Below are positions 59,500 through 64,000 of a stretch of 64,000 bases of DNA, piece by piece. This stretch comes from Microbacterium sp. LWO13-1.2. GTDB lineage: Bacteria > Actinomycetota > Actinomycetes > Actinomycetales > Microbacteriaceae. Where the stretch lies: contig NZ_CP151634.1 in the NCBI RefSeq assembly GCF_038397725.1, positions 2,232,001 to 2,296,000 on the forward strand. The letters are read 5' to 3'. The stretch's first letter is position 1. Each line of letters opens with the position of its first letter. Made by a program: the position numbers and the translations under genes. A model generated the notes under the pieces. The model saw only the letters and a list, made by a program, of their open reading frames with translations. It searched no databases and was not told where the DNA came from.

Positions 59500-59527
59500 C
59501 CTAATCGGAGGTGCACTACCGATTAGG
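59500..59527. promoter_or_regulatory. Perfect inverted repeat upstream of the ABC operon
   Basis: CCTAATCGG (59500-59508), ten bases, CCGATTAGG (59519-59527). There is no following T-run, so an operator (perhaps for the GntR regulator) is likelier than a terminator. About 100 bases before the ABC ATPase gene. Confidence 0.55.
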
Positions 59528-59630
59528 CGACGAAAACCGTTGCGATCATGTTAACTCTCTTCTGTTTTCGCTATGCGCCGCACGGATCCTGTGTCAGACT
59601 GCGGCCAACGATTCCGACGGCGGAGGTTCC

Positions 59631-60791
59631 ATGACCGGCACAGTGCCAGCGTCGACCATGACGCGCGATGCGGCGACAGGCGCGGGTGGCGTCAGCATCG
59701 AAGGCGTCACCAAGCTCTACGGCAGCGCCAAAGCGGTCGACGACCTCACGCTCGACGTCCGACCGGGCGAGTTCCTCTCGCTCCTGGGGCCATCCGGCTG
59801 CGGGAAGACGACGACGCTGCGGATGATCGCCGGCTTCGAGTATCCGGACGCCGGTGACATCCGCATCTCCGGCCGCAGTGTGCTGAATCTACCGCCCCAC
59901 CGTCGCGAGGTGAACACGGTCTTCCAGGCATACGCGCTGTTCCCACACCTGACCGTCGCCGAGAACGTCGCCTACGGTCTCCAGCAGCGCCGCGTGCCGA
60001 AGGCCGAGCAGCGCATCAGGGTCGGCGAGGCGCTCGACATGGTGCAACTGCGCTCGTTCGCCGACCGCAAGCCGACCCAGCTCTCGGGCGGCCAGCAACA
60101 GCGCATCGCCCTCTCCCGTGCGCTCATCAACCGGCCGAGCGTCCTCCTGCTGGATGAGCCGCTCGCCGCTCTCGACCGTCAGCTGCGCGAGGAGATGCAG
60201 CTCGAGCTCAAGCTGCTGCAGGCGCGGCTGGGCACGACCTTCGTCTTCGTCACGCACGATCAGGCGGAGGCGCTGTCGATGAGCGACCGGATCGCCGTGA
60301 TGCGGGCGGGACGCATCGAACAACTCGACGCTCCGGCCGCGATCTACGCCGAGCCGGCTTCCGCGTACGTCGCCTCGTTCATCGGACAGCAGAACTTCAT
60401 CCCCGGCACCGTGCATCAGGACGGCGCCGCCGTCGACACGGCGCTCGGCGTGCTTTCCGGGCGATGGGGCGGTGAGGTGGTCGCGGCCGGCCGGGCGGCG
60501 GTGGCGGCGATCCGCCCCGAGTTCATCCGCCTCGAGGATCCGCTGAGACAGGGTGACGGCGTCCGGGGAAACGTCCTCGGCGTCTCCCACCTCGGGGAGA
60601 CCCTTCAGGTGCTCGTCGACGTCGGCCTGGAGCAGAAGGTGCTCGTGCGCACGCCGGCACCCGCCGCCCCGGTCCTTCAGCCCGGTGACGACATCCGCTG
60701 CGTCTGGAATGCCGCCGACGTGCGCCTGTTCGCCGCCGAAGGCGCACCGAGTACGGCGACGCACGTGATCAACCTGCCCGCGCCCGCCTGA
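59631..60791 (+). CDS. potA: Spermidine/putrescine-type ABC ATPase (PotA)
   Basis: 386 residues. Walker A GPSGCGKT (53-60), Q-loop FQAYALFPH, signature [15 protein letters not shown], Walker [13 protein letters not shown], switch FVTHD, then a C-terminal TOBE domain (about 290-380). Energises the importer encoded by the next three genes. GGAGG five bases before the ATG. Confidence 0.93.
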   Translation: MTGTVPASTMTRDAATGAGGVSIEGVTKLYGSAKAVDDLTLDVRPGEFLSLLGPSGCGKTTTLRMIAGFEYPDAGDIRISGRSVLNLPPHRREVNTVFQAYALFPHLTVAENVAYGLQQRRVPKAEQRIRVGEALDMVQLRSFADRKPTQLSGGQQQRIALSRALINRPSVLLLDEPLAALDRQLREEMQLELKLLQARLGTTFVFVTHDQAEALSMSDRIAVMRAGRIEQLDAPAAIYAEPASAYVASFIGQQNFIPGTVHQDGAAVDTALGVLSGRWGGEVVAAGRAAVAAIRPEFIRLEDPLRQGDGVRGNVLGVSHLGETLQVLVDVGLEQKVLVRTPAPAAPVLQPGDDIRCVWNAADVRLFAAEGAPSTATHVINLPAPA

Positions 60792-60841
60792 CCGCATCCG
60801 ACTCCTTGACCCGAGACAACCGACCCACACAGGGGAGTGCC

Positions 60842-62023
60842 ATGAACGACTTCAACAGCATCCGCATCCTCGCCGACAGCAACGCGGCGCCTCTTCTTCG
60901 CCGCGAGCTCTCGCGCCGAGGTTTCATGGGAACGATGATGGCGCTCGGTGCCGCGGGCCTTCTGACCGCCTGCGCGCCCGGCGGACAGGGCAAGCCGGCC
61001 GCGCAGGCGACGGGCGGCACCCTGGAGGATTCGCTCTCGATCTACAGTTGGGGCGAGTACGACGCCCCCGAGGTCGTCGAGGCGTTCACGAATGAGCACG
61101 GCGCCAAGGTCGTCATGGACACGTTCGCCTCCAATGAGGAGATGATCGCGAAGCTGGTCGCCGCGAAGGGCACCAGCGGCTACGACCTCGTCGTGCCGAC
61201 GGGGGTGTTCATTCCGCAGATGATCGAGAACGGTCTGCTGGCGAAGCTGAACCTCGATCTCATCCCGAACATCGAGCACATGGATCCTGCGTTCCTCGGG
61301 CGGGAATGGGACCCGAAGAACGAGTACTCGATCTGCAAGGCCTGGGGCACGACCGGCTTCGTCTACGACAAGACCGTCATCACCCGTCCGCTCACGACCT
61401 GGAGCGACTTCATCGACGCGGCCCAGAACGAAGCGTCGGGCAAGACCTCCGTCCTCGACGATCCGAGCCCGCTGTGCGGCATCTACTACTGGGCGAACGG
61501 GATCGACTGGACCACGACGGACCCGGCCGACCTCGACGCCTGCGAGGCGTTCCTGGTCGGCGAGCTCGCCCCGCATATCTCCGCCTTTGACTCCTACCCC
61601 GGTGGGGCTGCGATCCCGCAGGCGTCTCATGTGCTGATGCAGGCGTGGAACGGCGATGCGCGCATCGGCATCATGGAGTCACCGGACCCCGACCGCTGGC
61701 AGTGGGTCCTGGGCGCGCCGGACACCGAACTGTGGATGGACAACTGGGCACTGGTCACGGGGGCGCCGCATCCGGAGGCCGCGCACGCCTTCCTCGATTT
61801 CATCCTCACCCCGGAATCGCAACTCGCCCAGGTCGACTACATCGGCTATGACACCGGAGCGGCCGGCATCAGAGCAGCGGCAGAGGCAGCCGGGTTCGAG
61901 CGGCTCGACATGGTCTTCTTCGACGAGGCGCAGATCGAGACCATGCACGAGGGCAAGGTCGGCGAGGCGCAGGCACGGGTCGTCGAGATCTGGAATGCCA
62001 CAAAGGCCGCCGCGGGTGCGTAG
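60842..62023 (+). CDS. potD: ABC substrate-binding lipoprotein (PotD-like)
   Basis: 393 residues. Twin-arginine signal (SRRGFMG, Arg25-Arg26) followed by a lipobox with Cys44 (LLTAC), so a Tat-exported lipoprotein. The mature domain (SIYSWGEYDAPEVVEAFTNE, then GYDLVVPTG) is a family-1 polyamine-binding fold, PotD/PotF group. Ligand undetermined; could be a polyamine or another amine. Its stop overlaps the permease start by eight bases. Confidence 0.9.
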   Translation: MNDFNSIRILADSNAAPLLRRELSRRGFMGTMMALGAAGLLTACAPGGQGKPAAQATGGTLEDSLSIYSWGEYDAPEVVEAFTNEHGAKVVMDTFASNEEMIAKLVAAKGTSGYDLVVPTGVFIPQMIENGLLAKLNLDLIPNIEHMDPAFLGREWDPKNEYSICKAWGTTGFVYDKTVITRPLTTWSDFIDAAQNEASGKTSVLDDPSPLCGIYYWANGIDWTTTDPADLDACEAFLVGELAPHISAFDSYPGGAAIPQASHVLMQAWNGDARIGIMESPDPDRWQWVLGAPDTELWMDNWALVTGAPHPEAAHAFLDFILTPESQLAQVDYIGYDTGAAGIRAAAEAAGFERLDMVFFDEAQIETMHEGKVGEAQARVVEIWNATKAAAGA

Positions 62024-62900
62024 CCCCCGGTTCGTGCTCGCCGTTCCCGCATGGGCGTGGCTGCTGGCGTTCTTCGTCGCTCCCATCGGAATGGTCGTCT
62101 GGTTCAGCTTCGGCTACAAACCGGGCATCTTCGGCACCCACGCCAATGACGTCCTCTCCTTCGACCGCTACGTCGAAGCGCTCTCTCCGACGTTCTTCAC
62201 CACGTTCCAGAACACGCTCTGGGTCGGTGTGCTCGGCACACTGCTGTGCCTGATCATCGGGATGCCGGTGGCGTATTGGATGGCGGTGAAGGCGCCGCCC
62301 GAGCGCCGGGGGCTGCTGCTCGCGCTGGTCATGGTGCCCTTCTGGACGAACTTCCTGGTGCGCACGCTCGGCTGGCAGGTCATCCTCGCCCCGGAAGGCT
62401 GGCTGTCGACCCTGCTGCAGGGCATCGGTGTCACCGATGGTCCCCTCGAAGTGCTCTACACCCGCGCCGCCGTGCTCATCGGCGTCGTGTACAACTACCT
62501 GCCGCTGATGATCCTGCCGCTGTTCGTCGCCTTCGATCGGGTGAGCACGCCGCTGCGGGAGGCGAGCAAGGACCTCGGAGCGAATGCGGTGAGCACCTTC
62601 CTCCGCGTCACCGTGCCGCTCGCCCGCCCCGGCATCATCGCCGGCGTGCTGCTGGTGTACATCCCGCTGATGGGCGATTACATCACCGCGACGGTTCTCG
62701 GCGGCGCGCAGGGCAACATGATCGGGCAGCTCGTCGCGAGCCAGTTCGGCACCGCGCAGAACTGGGCGCTGGGCTCGGCGATGGCGGTGCTGCTGATCAT
62801 CGTCATCATGCTGTCGATCGGCATCGCGGCCGCGCTGATCTGGGCGGCGACGCTGCCGTTCCGATCGCGCAGCCGGCTCATCCTGGGGGAGGGATCATGA
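62016..62900 (+). CDS. potB: ABC permease, PotB-like
   Basis: 294 residues, six TM helices, with the EAA/ABC-coupling motif REASKDLGANAVSTFLRVTVPLARPGI. GTG start at 62016 inside the end of the binding-protein gene (translational coupling). First permease half of the importer. Confidence 0.9.
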   Translation: MRSPRFVLAVPAWAWLLAFFVAPIGMVVWFSFGYKPGIFGTHANDVLSFDRYVEALSPTFFTTFQNTLWVGVLGTLLCLIIGMPVAYWMAVKAPPERRGLLLALVMVPFWTNFLVRTLGWQVILAPEGWLSTLLQGIGVTDGPLEVLYTRAAVLIGVVYNYLPLMILPLFVAFDRVSTPLREASKDLGANAVSTFLRVTVPLARPGIIAGVLLVYIPLMGDYITATVLGGAQGNMIGQLVASQFGTAQNWALGSAMAVLLIIVIMLSIGIAAALIWAATLPFRSRSRLILGEGS

Positions 62901-63751
62901 CTCGCAATGCCCGGCGAGGGCAACTCGGCAATCGCCTGCTCGCGGTGTGGTCGGTGATCGTCTTCGCGTTCCTGTTCCTGCCGATCATCGTGATCATCGC
63001 CTACTCGTTCAACTCCGGGCGTCTCCTCGTCGCCTGGGAGGGGTTCAGCCTGGCCCCGTTCGCCGCGATCTTCGAGAAGCCGGTGATCCGTGACGCGGTG
63101 ATGGTGTCGATCCGCACCGGACTCATCGCCGCGGTCCTCGCGTCGCTGCTGGGCACGCTGGCCGGTATCGCCATGGCGCGGCGGCCCGGGCGCTGGGTGT
63201 GGTGGTTCCTCGGGCTGCTCCTGCTGGTGTCCGTGACTCCGGAGATCGTGGATGCCGTGGCGCTGCTGCCATGGCTCGTCTTCCTCGGACAGGACCTCGG
63301 GATCAGCCTGTTCAGCGACGGCACGGCCCGCCTCGTCGTCGGCCATTCGCTGTTCTCGGTCGCGATCGTCTCCTACATCGTGCGGGCGCGTCTGGTCGGG
63401 CAGGATGCTCGTCTCGAAGAGGCATCCGCAGACCTGTACGCCACACCGCTGCGGACCTTCATGAAGATCACGCTGCCGCTGGCGATGCCTGCGGTGCTGG
63501 CCGGCTTCCTGCTCTCGTTCACCCTGAGCCTGGACAACACCGTGGTCTCGGCGTTCGTGCAGGTCTCCGGCACGACGCCGTGGCCGGTCTACGTCCTCTC
63601 CGCGCTGCGCAGCGGATTGCGACCAGAGATCGCCGCGGTGTCGACGATCATGCTCGTGCTCACGCTGATCTCGCTCGCCCTGGTGGCACTCGTCCTCAAG
63701 CGTGCGGGCGACTCCGCGACGCAGATCGCCCGCACGATGGCCGGAGGCTGA
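62897..63751 (+). CDS. potC: ABC permease, PotC-like
   Basis: 284 residues, six TM helices; coupling motif EEASADLYATPLRTFMKITLPLAMPAVLAG. SFNSGR near the N-terminus is typical of PotC. Overlaps potB as ATGA. Second permease half. Confidence 0.9.
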   Translation: MTRNARRGQLGNRLLAVWSVIVFAFLFLPIIVIIAYSFNSGRLLVAWEGFSLAPFAAIFEKPVIRDAVMVSIRTGLIAAVLASLLGTLAGIAMARRPGRWVWWFLGLLLLVSVTPEIVDAVALLPWLVFLGQDLGISLFSDGTARLVVGHSLFSVAIVSYIVRARLVGQDARLEEASADLYATPLRTFMKITLPLAMPAVLAGFLLSFTLSLDNTVVSAFVQVSGTTPWPVYVLSALRSGLRPEIAAVSTIMLVLTLISLALVALVLKRAGDSATQIARTMAGG

Positions 63752-63753
63752 CC

Positions 63754-64000
63754 ATGACCCACGCAGACCTCGTCTTCCACGGCGGCAGGGCGTTCCTGTC
63801 GGACGCCGCGCGCTCGACCGCTCGAGCTGTGGCCGTCACCGGTGGACGCATCAGCGCCGTCGGTCACGACCTGTCCGCGCTGATCGGCCCGCGCACCGAG
63901 GTGATCGATCTCGCCGGCCGTCTGCTGGTCCCCGGGTTCCAGGATGCCCATGTGCACCCGGTCTGGGGCGGCCTCGACATGCTCCGCTGCGATCTCGCCC
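63754..64000 (+). CDS. Amidohydrolase (YtcJ-like), truncated by window end
   Basis: First 82 residues only, running off the window. Begins MTHADLVFHGGRAFLSDAAR with a beta-sandwich composite domain and reaches the metal-binding GFQDAHVHP motif (HxH) of amidohydrolases in the YtcJ-like group (VPGFQDAHVHPVWGGLDM). Two bases after potC and thus the fifth gene of the ABC operon; may process the imported compound. Confidence 0.85.
   Translation, partial: MTHADLVFHGGRAFLSDAARSTARAVAVTGGRISAVGHDLSALIGPRTEVIDLAGRLLVPGFQDAHVHPVWGGLDMLRCDLA

Overview
High-GC actinobacterial chromosome segment, almost certainly Microbacteriaceae and probably Microbacterium. This rests on the 16S rRNA, actinobacteria-restricted families (DUF3263, DUF3027, Lsr2, an XPB-type helicase, a CIRCE-controlled groL), a C50-carotenoid operon, and many genes with a TANNNT -10 box 6-7 nt before the start codon (leaderless transcripts). 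No phage, transposase, integrase or CRISPR array was seen. The genus assignment is inference; no database search was run.

Layout. 1-4.8 kb: nitroreductase, msrB, DUF2332, DUF3263, a LytR_C membrane protein and groL behind a perfect CIRCE. 4.8-9.3 kb: a lone WXG100 protein, an OmpR-type two-component pair, and a divergent TetR / epoxide-hydrolase-like pair with two matching operators. 9.3-18 kb: XPB-like helicase and partner, cold-shock protein + DUF3027, serC, IdeR/DtxR with an iron box at its own promoter, an M23 peptidase, a small transcription unit, an HNH nuclease and tRNA-Arg(CCU). 18-26.7 kb: a translationally coupled carotenoid operon (idi-crtE-crtB-crtI-crtYe-crtYf-crtEb-mmpL) with a divergent MarR regulator of CrtR type. 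26.7-31.2 kb: Lsr2, a Gdx/SugE guanidinium exporter behind a guanidine-III riboswitch, a RamA-like regulator divergent from DUF485-actP (DUF485 is frameshifted), and an Ogt homologue without its active-site cysteine. 31.3-39.3 kb: a 1238-residue SF1 helicase-like protein with degenerate Walker motifs and a nuclease-like C-terminus, mscL, FmdB-type protein, 5-FTHF cyclo-ligase, galU, RimJ-like acetyltransferase and tRNA-Ala(CGC). 39.3-45.5 kb: a complete rrn operon with tandem promoters and no spacer tRNA. 45.5-51 kb: iclR / hutHUI. 51-54.3 kb: YrdB, DUF445, a CsoR/RcnR/FrmR-family repressor and an amino-acid/ethanolamine-type permease. 54.4-64 kb: a catabolic operon (glutamine-synthetase-like ligase, PuuD-like hydrolase, aldehyde dehydrogenase, SDR, GntR), then a spermidine/putrescine-type ABC importer and a truncated amidohydrolase.

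How the genes work together. The last block plus the permease reads as a complete gamma-glutamylation route for a small amine. Because an alcohol-dehydrogenase-type SDR is present and a PuuB-type oxidase is absent, ethanolamine is the best guess for the substrate. The hut genes degrade histidine to formiminoglutamate. ActP with the RamA-like regulator suggests acetate use. The crt operon should give a C50 pigment of decaprenoxanthin type. The strongest cis-regulatory findings are the guanidine-III riboswitch, CIRCE, the IdeR box, the paired TetR operators, the candidate RamA site and the recurrent leaderless promoter architecture.
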